In this document: positions 42,855 through 52,432 of the stretch, one piece after another
Layout of the letters: each line of letters opens with the position of its first letter
Numbering within the stretch: the stretch's first letter is position 1
Origin: Pseudoalteromonas luteoviolacea H33-S
GTDB lineage: Bacteria; Pseudomonadota; Gammaproteobacteria; Enterobacterales; Alteromonadaceae
Assembly: GCF_001625695.1 (NCBI RefSeq)
Contig: NZ_AUXY01000071.1
Location: 166,053 to 230,052, forward strand
Direction: 5' to 3'
Length of the DNA stretch: 64,000 nt
Program-made: the position numbers and the translations under genes
Notes under the pieces: model-generated
Told to the model about the DNA's origin: nothing
Database searches by the model: none
Seen by the model: the letters and a program-made list of their open reading frames with translations, nothing else

Positions 42855-43910
42855 ATGGCACAAAAACTCTTCTTAATTTGTCTTTTTTGGATGTGCAGCT
42901 CAGCGTTTGCGATAGAGGTAACTGATCTATATGAAGCGACGTTAGTGGTGGACGATAAAACGCGAGCCACTCGGGCCAAGGCGAGTCAAGATGCACTTGA
43001 CCAAGTGATTAAAAAGCTCACTGGCAAGGCCGGCCATAGTAACCACCCTTTAATTAAAAAAAGCAAAAGGCGTATTTCAGATTATATGCTCAAATATGAG
43101 TATATCGAGCATGCTAATCAAGAGCTGAAAATACGAGTGCGCTTTGAAGCAGAAAAAGTTGAAAGCCTAGTTAGGGAAAGTGGCTTTGGCTTGTGGGGTA
43201 ACAGACGGCCCTTAATCGCTATTTGGTTGGTAATTGAAGACAACCTAAGACGTGACTTTGTCACGCAAGAGAGTAACCCACAATTAGAGCGATTAATTTA
43301 TGACACGGCGGCTGAGTGGGGGATCCCTGTTGTCGTGCCCTTGATGGACTTAACTGACCGCGCTCAGGTTGGTATTGCAGAGGTATGGGGAAACTTCTCA
43401 GAGCCAGTTGAAGCTGCATCGGCCCGTTATAATGCCGAGCGAGTGATTACAGGACGTTTGTTTAAACAGCCAAATTCAAGCAGCTGGCAATTAGATTGGC
43501 GTTATACTGACGCGGATATGTTTGAATCTGTACAACTTGTGGGCGACAAGCAGCAGTTATTGATTTCAATGATAAATGATATGTCAGCGGCGTTGGCGAG
43601 CGAATATATCATTGACCCTACCAAGTCATACGCAACCAATAGCACCGTGATCACGGTGGACGGATTAAGAACGTTTGATAAAATCGAGCGAGCGAAAAGA
43701 GAGCTATTAACTATCAGTACTGTCAATAATGTCGATGTTATCTATCGCAACAGGCAACAAGTTCAATTTGAAGTTGAGCATTTATCTTCTGTGTCGGATT
43801 TACAAAAATCACTTAAACTTGAGCAATCATTTGAAGTGTATGTTGATCCCAGAGCATTTCACCAAGTCGTTAGCGCTGAAAACTTAAGGTACAGCTGGGT
43901 AGGGCAGTAA
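42855..43910 (+). CDS. exported DUF2066 protein
   Basis: I chose the ATG at 42855, which gives a clean signal peptide (AQKLFLICLFWMCSSAFA); a TTG start 18 bases upstream is possible. The 351-residue protein has the DUF2066 pattern VTDLYEATLVVDD, SQDALDQVIKKLTG and RPLIAIWLVIED, and ends with a TVNNVDVIYRNRQQVQFEVE strand unit. The family is conserved upstream of hda in gammaproteobacteria, and its role is unknown. The next gene begins 2 bases after the stop codon. Confidence 0.88.
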   Translation: MAQKLFLICLFWMCSSAFAIEVTDLYEATLVVDDKTRATRAKASQDALDQVIKKLTGKAGHSNHPLIKKSKRRISDYMLKYEYIEHANQELKIRVRFEAEKVESLVRESGFGLWGNRRPLIAIWLVIEDNLRRDFVTQESNPQLERLIYDTAAEWGIPVVVPLMDLTDRAQVGIAEVWGNFSEPVEAASARYNAERVITGRLFKQPNSSSWQLDWRYTDADMFESVQLVGDKQQLLISMINDMSAALASEYIIDPTKSYATNSTVITVDGLRTFDKIERAKRELLTISTVNNVDVIYRNRQQVQFEVEHLSSVSDLQKSLKLEQSFEVYVDPRAFHQVVSAENLRYSWVGQ

Positions 43911-43912
43911 TC

Positions 43913-44617
43913 ATGTTAGATCCTATGCAGTTAGCTTTACCTGTAACACTGCCGGATGATGAGACATTCACGTCTTATTTCGGTGGCGAAGAATCACTGG
44001 AAGTCACGCATTTAAAGAAAGCGCTGAACGACATTCAGGCGAGTTTCCAATTTACTTATTTGTGTGGGCTGGCCGACTCTGGTAAATCCCACTTGCTGTA
44101 TGCAACGTGTATTCACGCTCAAGAACTTGGCCTTTCAACCATTTTACTGTCACTGAGAGAGGTCATTAAATTTGGCCCTGATGTATTGGAAGGTCTAGAT
44201 GCGCTCGATGTAGTCTGTATTGATGACGTGCATCTAGTGGCGGGTGATGAAGCGATGGAAAAAGCGCTATTTAACTTTTTTAATCGCTTTAACGAAGCGG
44301 GAAAGTGCTTGGTAATGACCGCGGATCTGTTACCAAATATGCTTAACATCGAATTGCCTGACTTAGAATCTCGATTGGCGTGGGGTACCACCTTTCAGAT
44401 CCGTTCCATGAGTGATGATGATAAAGCTGAGGCGTTAGTTAAGCGTGCGCACATGCGTGGGCTTGAATTAAGTGATGAATGTGCGCGATTTTTATTGACC
44501 AGATTAAGCCGAGATATGCGAGCATTATTGGATGTTTTGGACAAGTTGGACCACGCATCTATGGCCGCACAGCGAAAACTTACCATTCCTTTTATAAAAG
44601 CAACACTAAAGCTGTGA
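43913..44617 (+). CDS. hda: DnaA regulatory inactivator Hda
   Basis: The 234-residue AAA+ protein has a short N-terminal clamp-binding motif region (MQLALPVTLPD), Walker A GLADSGKSH (52-60), Walker B VVCIDDVHLV and the sensor/arginine-finger region LPDLESRLAWGTTF, then LLTRLSRDMRALLDVLDKLD. With the beta clamp it stimulates hydrolysis of DnaA-ATP and prevents re-initiation. The usual DUF2066-hda arrangement supports the call. Confidence 0.94.
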   Translation: MLDPMQLALPVTLPDDETFTSYFGGEESLEVTHLKKALNDIQASFQFTYLCGLADSGKSHLLYATCIHAQELGLSTILLSLREVIKFGPDVLEGLDALDVVCIDDVHLVAGDEAMEKALFNFFNRFNEAGKCLVMTADLLPNMLNIELPDLESRLAWGTTFQIRSMSDDDKAEALVKRAHMRGLELSDECARFLLTRLSRDMRALLDVLDKLDHASMAAQRKLTIPFIKATLKL

Positions 44618-44621
44618 ATTT

Positions 44622-45682
<1,061 letters not shown>

Positions 45683-45695
45683 GAGCGAACCAAAA

Positions 45696-48083
45696 ATGAA
45701 ATTTAGTGAAAAGTGGCTAAGAGAGTGGGTAAATCCTGCGATTGATACGGATGCTCTTTCTGAACAGCTTTCTATGGCAGGTTTAGAAGTAGATGGTGTA
45801 GATCCGGTTGCTGGTGATTTTGATGGTGTAGTCATTGGTGAAGTCGTTGAGTGTGGCCAACATCCAGATGCAGATAAGCTTCGCGTAACCAAAGTAAATG
45901 TTGGCGAAGAAGAACTACTAGACATCGTATGTGGCGCAGCAAACTGCCGTACAGGTCTAAAAGTAGCGGTAGCTAAAGTTGGCGCGGTTTTACCTGGCGG
46001 CTTTAAAATTAAAAAAGCGAAGCTACGCGGTCAGCCTTCTCACGGTATGCTGTGTGCGTTTGAAGAGCTTGGCATGGCAGAAAGCTCTGATGGTATTTTA
46101 GAATTACCGGCTGATGCGACAATTGGTCAAAATATTCGTGAATATTTCGCACTTGATGATGTAACTATCGATGTTGATTTAACAGCAAACCGCAGTGACT
46201 GTTTAGGCATTAAAGGTCTTGCACGTGAAGTGGGTGTTTTAAACGGTCTAGATGTAACCGAAGTTACTATCGGCACAGTTGAGCCAACCATTGATGACAA
46301 GATTGATATTGAGCTAGTAGATAGCGACGCATGTCCTCGTTATTTAGGTCGTGTTATCAAGGGTATTAACCTTGACGCTGAGTCACCACTTTGGATGGTA
46401 GAAAAACTACGTCGTTCAGGTATTCGTTCAATCGACCCTGTTGTTGATGTGACTAACTATGTATTACTTGAGCTAGGTCATCCGATGCACGCATTCGACC
46501 TTGCCGCTATCTCTGGTGGCATCAAGGTACGTAAAGCACAGCAAGATGAAGAGTTAGTATTGCTAGATGGCAATACCGCTAAGCTTAATACATCAACATT
46601 ACTGATTTCTGACCACGAAAAAGCGTTAGCAATGGCGGGTATTTTTGGTGGTGAAGCATCTGGTGTTAAAGAGGGTACTCAAGATATCCTACTTGAAAGT
46701 GCATTCTTCAACCCTCTAGCGATTGCTGGTCAAGCACGCAGTTATGGTTTACATACTGATGCATCTCACCGTTATGAGCGTGGTGTTGATCACCAGCTAC
46801 AGCGTGATGCTATGGAGCGTGCGACTGCATTGCTACTTGAAATTGTGGGTGGTGAAGCAGGTCCGGTTGTTGAAGCGGTTTCTGATGCAGACTTACCTGC
46901 GACTAAATCAGTCACACTTCGTCGTGAGCGTTTAGACCGTGTTATCGGTTATCACATTGAAGATGCTAAAGTAACTGATATTTTGACACGTCTTGGCCTT
47001 GAGGTATCGGCTGAAGCGGGTCAGTGGCAAGCACAAGTGCCAAGTTACCGTTTTGATATCAGTATTGAAGAAGATCTTATCGAAGAAGTTGCACGCGTAT
47101 TCGGCTACAATAACATTCCAAATGTTGCGCCAACTGCAGCACTTAAAATGACAGATCACCAAGAGGCATCTGTACCAGTTTCTCGTTTCCGCAATGAACT
47201 TGTTGCTCGCGGTTACCAAGAAGCAATTACATACAGCTTCGTAGACCCTAAAAAGCAAGCGCTGCTTCATCCACAAAGCGATGCACTTGTGTTGCCTCAC
47301 CCAATTTCTGTTGAAATGTCAGCAATGCGTGTGAGTTTAATGCCGGGTCTTGTGAACGCCTTGGTATATAACCAAAACCGACAGCAATCACGTATTCGTT
47401 TCTTTGAGCATGGTTTAAAGTTCATTAAAGACGAAAGCGCAGAAAACGGTGTACGTCAAAGCGCAGTGATTGGTGGTATTGTCTATGGTAATACGCACAA
47501 CGAACACTGGGGTATTGAAAGTCGCAAAGTCGATTTCTTTGATATTAAAGGCGATGTTGAAGCATTACTTGCAGTTTGCAACGACCCTGCTAGATTTACT
47601 TTTAAAGCCGAAGCAAGTGATGGTTTACATCCTGGTCAATCAGCAGCGATTTATGCTGATGGCGTAAAAGTTGGATTTATTGGTGCGATACACCCTCAAT
47701 TACAAAAGTCGTTAGAATTGAACGACACAGCGTTTGTATTTGAGGTAGAAGTGGATGCAATTTCACAAAGAAGGCTGCCAGAAGCGGTTAGTATCTCAAA
47801 ATTTCCATCAAATCGCAGAGATATTGCTATTTTAGTTGCAGATGATGTAAAAATAGGCGATATTTTAGAAAGCATTGAGAAAGTTGGCGGAAATCAATTA
47901 GTTGACCTAAACTTATTCGATGTGTATAAGGGCAAAGGTATTGAACCCGATTATAAGAGTTTAGCCATCGCCCTAACCCTACAAAACGTTGATAAAACGC
48001 TCGAAGAGAAAGATATCAACGAAGTTGTAGACAGAGTCGTGGCCGAATTGGCCAAACAATTTAATGCATCGTTGAGGGACTAG
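45696..48083 (+). CDS. pheT: phenylalanyl-tRNA synthetase beta subunit
   Basis: The 795-residue protein has the standard domain order: N-terminal tRNA-binding EMAP-like fold ([20 protein letters not shown]), B3/4 editing domain ([21 protein letters not shown]), B5 domain, catalytic-like domain ([18 protein letters not shown]) and the C-terminal anticodon-binding FDX-ACB fold ([13 protein letters not shown]). It is 13 bases after pheS and 2 bases before ihfA, so the three are one operon. Confidence 0.98.
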   Translation: MKFSEKWLREWVNPAIDTDALSEQLSMAGLEVDGVDPVAGDFDGVVIGEVVECGQHPDADKLRVTKVNVGEEELLDIVCGAANCRTGLKVAVAKVGAVLPGGFKIKKAKLRGQPSHGMLCAFEELGMAESSDGILELPADATIGQNIREYFALDDVTIDVDLTANRSDCLGIKGLAREVGVLNGLDVTEVTIGTVEPTIDDKIDIELVDSDACPRYLGRVIKGINLDAESPLWMVEKLRRSGIRSIDPVVDVTNYVLLELGHPMHAFDLAAISGGIKVRKAQQDEELVLLDGNTAKLNTSTLLISDHEKALAMAGIFGGEASGVKEGTQDILLESAFFNPLAIAGQARSYGLHTDASHRYERGVDHQLQRDAMERATALLLEIVGGEAGPVVEAVSDADLPATKSVTLRRERLDRVIGYHIEDAKVTDILTRLGLEVSAEAGQWQAQVPSYRFDISIEEDLIEEVARVFGYNNIPNVAPTAALKMTDHQEASVPVSRFRNELVARGYQEAITYSFVDPKKQALLHPQSDALVLPHPISVEMSAMRVSLMPGLVNALVYNQNRQQSRIRFFEHGLKFIKDESAENGVRQSAVIGGIVYGNTHNEHWGIESRKVDFFDIKGDVEALLAVCNDPARFTFKAEASDGLHPGQSAAIYADGVKVGFIGAIHPQLQKSLELNDTAFVFEVEVDAISQRRLPEAVSISKFPSNRRDIAILVADDVKIGDILESIEKVGGNQLVDLNLFDVYKGKGIEPDYKSLAIALTLQNVDKTLEEKDINEVVDRVVAELAKQFNASLRD

Positions 48084-48085
48084 AT

Positions 48086-48385
48086 ATGGCGCTTACTAAA
48101 GCCGACATAGCTGAACACCTATTTGAAAAACTGGGGATAAATAAAAAGGATGCCAAAGACTTAGTTGAAGCGTTTTTTGAAGAAATCCGCTCAGCGCTTG
48201 AAAACGGAGAGCAGGTTAAACTCTCTGGCTTTGGCAATTTCGACCTGCGTGATAAAAAACAACGCCCAGGTAGAAATCCTAAAACTGGAGAAGATATACC
48301 TATTTCTGCAAGGCGTGTAGTAACTTTTCGACCAGGTCAGAAGTTAAAAACTCGTGTTGAAGTAGGCACAAGCAAGAACCTGTAA
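48086..48385 (+). CDS. ihfA: integration host factor alpha subunit
   Basis: The 99-residue HU/IHF protein starts [23 protein letters not shown] and has the DNA-bending arm [26 protein letters not shown]. It forms a heterodimer with IhfB that bends DNA sharply. Its place after pheT is the enterobacterial order and fixes the alpha assignment. Confidence 0.97.
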   Translation: MALTKADIAEHLFEKLGINKKDAKDLVEAFFEEIRSALENGEQVKLSGFGNFDLRDKKQRPGRNPKTGEDIPISARRVVTFRPGQKLKTRVEVGTSKNL

Positions 48386-48432
48386 GCCAAATAACTGGGT
48401 AGTTTCTACCCTTTATTTGTAAGGCTTTACAT

Positions 48433-48464
48433 CAAAGGGTTTGCTCGCAAGGGTAAACCCTTTG
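48433..48464 (+). terminator. hairpin after pheST-ihfA
   Basis: CAAAGGGTTT and AAACCCTTTG form a perfect 10-bp stem around GCTCGCAAGGGT, 48 bases after ihfA. A short T run is present in the stem only. Confidence 0.65.
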
Positions 48465-48526
48465 TCATATATTGGTAATATTTACTCTCTACACTTTCGT
48501 AACTTCTTTTATCTTGAGGTTCTAAC

Positions 48527-50116
48527 TTGGGTCAGAGGCTGTCAGTTTGGACTAATCATTCTAAAAATGTTGTAGTCTCTTGGCTGATCTGCTCGTTTCT
48601 TTTTGGCCTTATATCCACGTTTATTTACATTCAGTATGCAGAATCTAATAGAGCTGATGTTAGGGCGATGGCTGAGCGCGTTATACTCGACTTTGGGTCT
48701 CAGCTAAATAATGTTGATACTTTTTTACATCAATCCGATAGCATTGATGTGCAATGCTCTGCTGCAACCATTCAACAGATGAGGCAATTCGTCTTTAAAC
48801 ACCCAGCAGTGAGCGAAATTGGCATTGTTAATCCCAGCGGCGAGCTCGTTTGCAATTCTTTTGGTTTACTTCCTACTCCTATGTTCATTAGCGAGCCACC
48901 TAAGAAACGAGGGCTAAGATATCATGGCCCCATTATTTCTGAGTTTTTGCAAGTGTCCGCATTTGTATTGGCACGAACTCGGCATGACGGCTACGAGGTC
49001 AATGCCTTGCTGCCTACCGAGTGGATAAAGGATATGCTGCACTTGAGTAAATACAGTGAACTTGATTACATCGCCATTGTGGATAGTGAAACCGGGGTCC
49101 CTGTCTTTTTACAAGGCGACTATAGCTTGCCGCTAGGGCACTCGATTTTCCCAATAGTGCAAAACATTGAGCTTGAAAAATTATTTGATGATCAAACTCG
49201 TAAGTTTATACATATAAGACCATTCAAAAATGTGCCGCAATTATCGGTCGTGGTCAGTAAAAATGCGCGTTATTTAGGTCTGCCAAGTCCAGTATGGTTA
49301 ACAGCACTTTGCTTGATGTACGTATTATCTTGGTTAGGTTTGGTGTTATTGCTCAACCATTATGATAAACGCGTGTTAAGTAGCCGAGCCTTGTTGTTAG
49401 GGGCACTAAACCGACAAGAGTTATTCAATGTATATCAGCCCTTAATTGATGCAAAGACGCAAAATATTCTTGGTGCCGAAGTATTGATAAGATGGATGCA
49501 TCCTGTAGAGGGAGAGCTTGGACCGACTTATTTTGTACCTGAGGCCGAGCGAGACGGCACCGTTTTGGAGATGTCTCTGTACCAAATAGATAAAGCGATA
49601 TCTGATCTGGCGCCAGTAATAGCAGTTAAGCCAGATTTTAAAGTCTCTTTTAATGTCAATGGCTACCTCTTGAGTTGCCCAAGCTATATTAAAAAATTGT
49701 GTGAAGCAAAGAGTGTGTTTAATAACTTGACCATAGAGCTCACTGAACGAGATGTGTTATCCCAAGCTAAAATTAAGTCGGTACTTTATCAACTGGTAGA
49801 GCTGGGTGTTGAGATTGCCATTGATGATTTTGGAACGGGTTACTGTGGATTACAATATTTACAGAGCTTCCCAATTGATCTGTTGAAAATAGATCAAAGC
49901 TTTGTGGCGTCCATTGGACTTGATAATTTGCAATCCCCAGTATTGAATGCAGTGATTGAAATGGCTGATAAATTAGAGAAAAAGCTGATAGCCGAAGGGG
50001 TTGAAACACAATTACAGGCTGATTATCTCAGCGCACGAGGTGTGGTGGTGCATCAAGGTTGGTATTACAGTAAGGCATTGAAAATCAGTGCGTTTAAAAA
50101 TTTAATACAGGAATGA
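48527..50116 (+). CDS. CSS-motif EAL-domain cyclic-di-GMP phosphodiesterase
   Basis: The 529-residue protein begins at TTG behind TTGAGG. A membrane helix (VVSWLICSFLFGLISTFIYI) precedes a periplasmic CSS-type sensor domain with cysteines in VQCSAAT and ELVCNSFG, then a second helix near 255-275. The EAL domain begins with Glu318 in GAEVLIRW (EVL instead of EAL) and has ELTERD, Asp433-Asp434 in IDDFGTGY, and Glu in IAEGVET. Family knowledge: periplasmic thiol redox state controls c-di-GMP hydrolysis. Core catalytic residues are present, so it is likely active. Confidence 0.88.
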   Translation: MGQRLSVWTNHSKNVVVSWLICSFLFGLISTFIYIQYAESNRADVRAMAERVILDFGSQLNNVDTFLHQSDSIDVQCSAATIQQMRQFVFKHPAVSEIGIVNPSGELVCNSFGLLPTPMFISEPPKKRGLRYHGPIISEFLQVSAFVLARTRHDGYEVNALLPTEWIKDMLHLSKYSELDYIAIVDSETGVPVFLQGDYSLPLGHSIFPIVQNIELEKLFDDQTRKFIHIRPFKNVPQLSVVVSKNARYLGLPSPVWLTALCLMYVLSWLGLVLLLNHYDKRVLSSRALLLGALNRQELFNVYQPLIDAKTQNILGAEVLIRWMHPVEGELGPTYFVPEAERDGTVLEMSLYQIDKAISDLAPVIAVKPDFKVSFNVNGYLLSCPSYIKKLCEAKSVFNNLTIELTERDVLSQAKIKSVLYQLVELGVEIAIDDFGTGYCGLQYLQSFPIDLLKIDQSFVASIGLDNLQSPVLNAVIEMADKLEKKLIAEGVETQLQADYLSARGVVVHQGWYYSKALKISAFKNLIQE

Positions 50117-50140
50117 AAAAGCCCCATAAATGGGGCTTTT
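50116..50140. terminator. terminator of the CSS-EAL gene
   Basis: AAAAAGCCCCA and TGGGGCTTTT pair around TAAA, right at the stop codon. It is symmetric, so it can also serve the convergent alpha-glucosidase gene. Confidence 0.85.
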
Positions 50141-50153
50141 GAGGTCATCTGTG

Positions 50154-51776
50154 TTAGATAGATGCGAAATAGCAGCCGTAACCGGGCAGGGTTACTGTAT
50201 CTGCTTTTAGCTCACCGGTATGGTGGGCCAGTTCATCCATGGAAACCTTTATGTCTTTTTCGACCACAAATTCAGAAGTTTGTTCCGTCAAATTAAACAA
50301 ACAAAGCATTTTTTTGTCTTCTAATGTTCTATAAAAGGCTAAAACCGGCTCTTTAGTCGTTATAAATTCAATGTCTCCTGTGACAAGCTCTGGGCGTGTT
50401 TTTCGCCAAGCTAAAAATGCGCGATATTGAGCCAAGATAGAGTCATCATCTTGCTCTTGAAGATCTACCGCAGTTTGAGCGTGTGCATCAGCAACAGGCA
50501 ACCAAGGTTTACCTTGTGTAAAGCCAGCATGTGCTTGTTCCACAGACCAAGGCATGGGTGTACGACAGCCATCCCTGCCTTTAAAGTTTGGCCAGAATGT
50601 TATGCCGTAAGGGTCTTGAAGATCTTCAAATGCAACCTGTGCTTCACCTAATCCAAGCTCTTCGCCTTGATACATACAAACACTACCACGCAGTGAGCCA
50701 AGTAAGGCGGTGAGCATTTTCACTTGCTGAGGGTTCACAGTTTGGCCGTCTTTAGACCAGCGACTGGCTACGCGTTCAACGTCATGATTGCTAAATGCCC
50801 AACATGGCCAGCCTTCGGTCATCACAGCCTCTAGGCGTGATACCGTTTCGCGAATATATTTAGCGCTGTAATCATTGGTTAGTAGCTCAAAGCTGTATCC
50901 CATATGCAGTTTGTCACCACCGGATGTGTACTCTGCCATGGTTTTAAGAGAGTCTTCTGATGAAATCTCCCCTAAACTGACCGTACCCGGGTACTCGTTA
51001 AGCAGGGCACGGATCTCAGCCATAAAATCCAAGTTTTCCGGTTGCGTGTTATTGTAATAGTGGTACTGGAACGCGTAAGGGTTGTCTTCGCTAAACCCTC
51101 GACCTTGTCTCAACTCTTTTGGCTTAGCAGGGTTGTCCTTCAGTTCACTATCATGGAAGCAGAAGTTAATCGCATCCAAACGGAAACCGTCCACACCTTT
51201 GTCTAGCCAGAATTTGACGTTGTCTAATACCGCTTGACGAACTTGCGGGTTGTGGAAGTTTAAATCAGGTTGTTCAGTTAAGAAGTTGTGTAAATAGTAC
51301 TGACATCTTCTCGGTTCCCATTGCCACGCAACGCCGCCAAAAATAGATAACCAGTTATTAGGAGGACTCCCATCTGGTTTAGCATCAGCCCACACGTACC
51401 AGTCAGATTTTTCGTTGTTTTTATCTTGACGGCTTTCGACAAACCATGGGTGCTCATTGGAAGTGTGACTGAGGACCTGATCAATAATAATTTTGATATC
51501 ACGCTGATGTGCTTGAGCAATCAAGTTATCAAAGTCTTCAATATTACCAAACATAGGATCAATATCTCGATAGTCACTGATATCGTATCCAAAGTCTTTC
51601 ATCGGTGATTTAAAAAATGGGGATATCCAAATCGCATCAACGCCTAACGACTTTATGTAGTCAAGACGTTCAATGATGCCATTAAGGTCACCAATACCAT
51701 CACCTTTGGTGTCTTTAAAACTGCGTGGGTAAACCTGATAGATTACCGCACCTTTCCACCATTCATTTTGCGCCAT
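50154..51776 (-). CDS. cytoplasmic GH13 alpha-glucosidase (oligo-1,6-glucosidase type)
   Basis: I chose the ATG at 51776 (GGAG upstream); the longer frame adds 11 unlikely residues. The 540-residue enzyme opens with WWKGAVIYQVYPRSF and has GVDGFRLDAINF (nucleophile Asp), VSLGEISSED (acid Glu) and FSNHDVERV (third Asp), the GH13 catalytic set. QVLSHTSNEHPWF is typical of exo-acting alpha-glucosidases. There is no signal peptide, so it hydrolyses imported maltose and isomaltose-type oligosaccharides in the cytoplasm. It is divergent from the TonB receptor gene with MalR-like operators between. Confidence 0.92.
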   Translation of the reverse strand: MAQNEWWKGAVIYQVYPRSFKDTKGDGIGDLNGIIERLDYIKSLGVDAIWISPFFKSPMKDFGYDISDYRDIDPMFGNIEDFDNLIAQAHQRDIKIIIDQVLSHTSNEHPWFVESRQDKNNEKSDWYVWADAKPDGSPPNNWLSIFGGVAWQWEPRRCQYYLHNFLTEQPDLNFHNPQVRQAVLDNVKFWLDKGVDGFRLDAINFCFHDSELKDNPAKPKELRQGRGFSEDNPYAFQYHYYNNTQPENLDFMAEIRALLNEYPGTVSLGEISSEDSLKTMAEYTSGGDKLHMGYSFELLTNDYSAKYIRETVSRLEAVMTEGWPCWAFSNHDVERVASRWSKDGQTVNPQQVKMLTALLGSLRGSVCMYQGEELGLGEAQVAFEDLQDPYGITFWPNFKGRDGCRTPMPWSVEQAHAGFTQGKPWLPVADAHAQTAVDLQEQDDDSILAQYRAFLAWRKTRPELVTGDIEFITTKEPVLAFYRTLEDKKMLCLFNLTEQTSEFVVEKDIKVSMDELAHHTGELKADTVTLPGYGCYFASI

Positions 51777-51906
51777 GCACGATTCTCCAGCTTTGTGCAG
51801 TGAAGCCACTTCTTAAAGCGAACTAAGCCAGCTAAAAGTATAAAGTGGTTCTGGTCGTTAATATTGTCGAAAAGCATACGGCATGCATGCATTTGAGTAA
51901 AAAAAC

Positions 51907-51920
51907 TGCATACGTATGCA
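51907..51920. promoter_or_regulatory. LacI-type (MalR-like) operator 1
   Basis: TGCATACGTATGCA is a perfect 14-base palindrome with the central CG typical of LacI-family sites. It lies 131 bases upstream of the alpha-glucosidase start. Confidence 0.8.
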
Positions 51921-52265
51921 TTTAAAATATTATGAAATTTTGACAGTTCTCTGCCTATTGGAGGTTTACTAAATCATCTTTACCAATTTATAGTGAAATA
52001 GATCATCGCTCAGGTTTTATAAGCGCTTGGAATATTTAAATTGGTAATACCAATTTCATGGAAACATATTCAACACACATCTATATGCCGATTTTTATGT
52101 CATACTCTGCTTGTTAAGCGATTGAGTTACTTGCTTGTAAAATATACTTAAATGCATTGCTTAAATTGTTAATTTTGCTTGCAAATTAAATAAAGTTAAT
52201 AAAAGCATGAAGTTACAAGTATTTAAAGACGATTTTTTTGAAGTTCATGCCTGCTCACCTTTCTT

Positions 52266-52279
52266 TGAATACGTATGCA
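52266..52279. promoter_or_regulatory. LacI-type (MalR-like) operator 2
   Basis: TGAATACGTATGCA matches operator 1 at 13 of 14 positions. It lies 154 bases upstream of the receptor gene. Confidence 0.8.
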
Positions 52280-52432
52280 TAAAGTTGTGACTAGCCAAGT
52301 CACAGCGCTAATATGGCGGGTGACAACAAAATTAACGTCAAATGAATTTATTTTTGCAGTTTTACTATCAATCCCTGCATTAAGTAAATAACAACAAAGC
52401 GACGTACAAAAAGCTAATTGGGATAAAACATT

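Larger units (their letters stand above)
51777..52432. other. divergent regulatory region of the maltodextrin locus
   Basis: This 650-base spacer lies between the alpha-glucosidase and receptor genes. It contains the palindrome at 51907-51920, the partial palindrome at 52266-52279 and a weaker GCATACGGCATGC at 51874-51886. No gene is visible. Confidence 0.7.

Noticed and set aside
46932..47300. 122-codon minus-strand frame inside pheT
   Set aside because: Antisense shadow of a conserved housekeeping gene.
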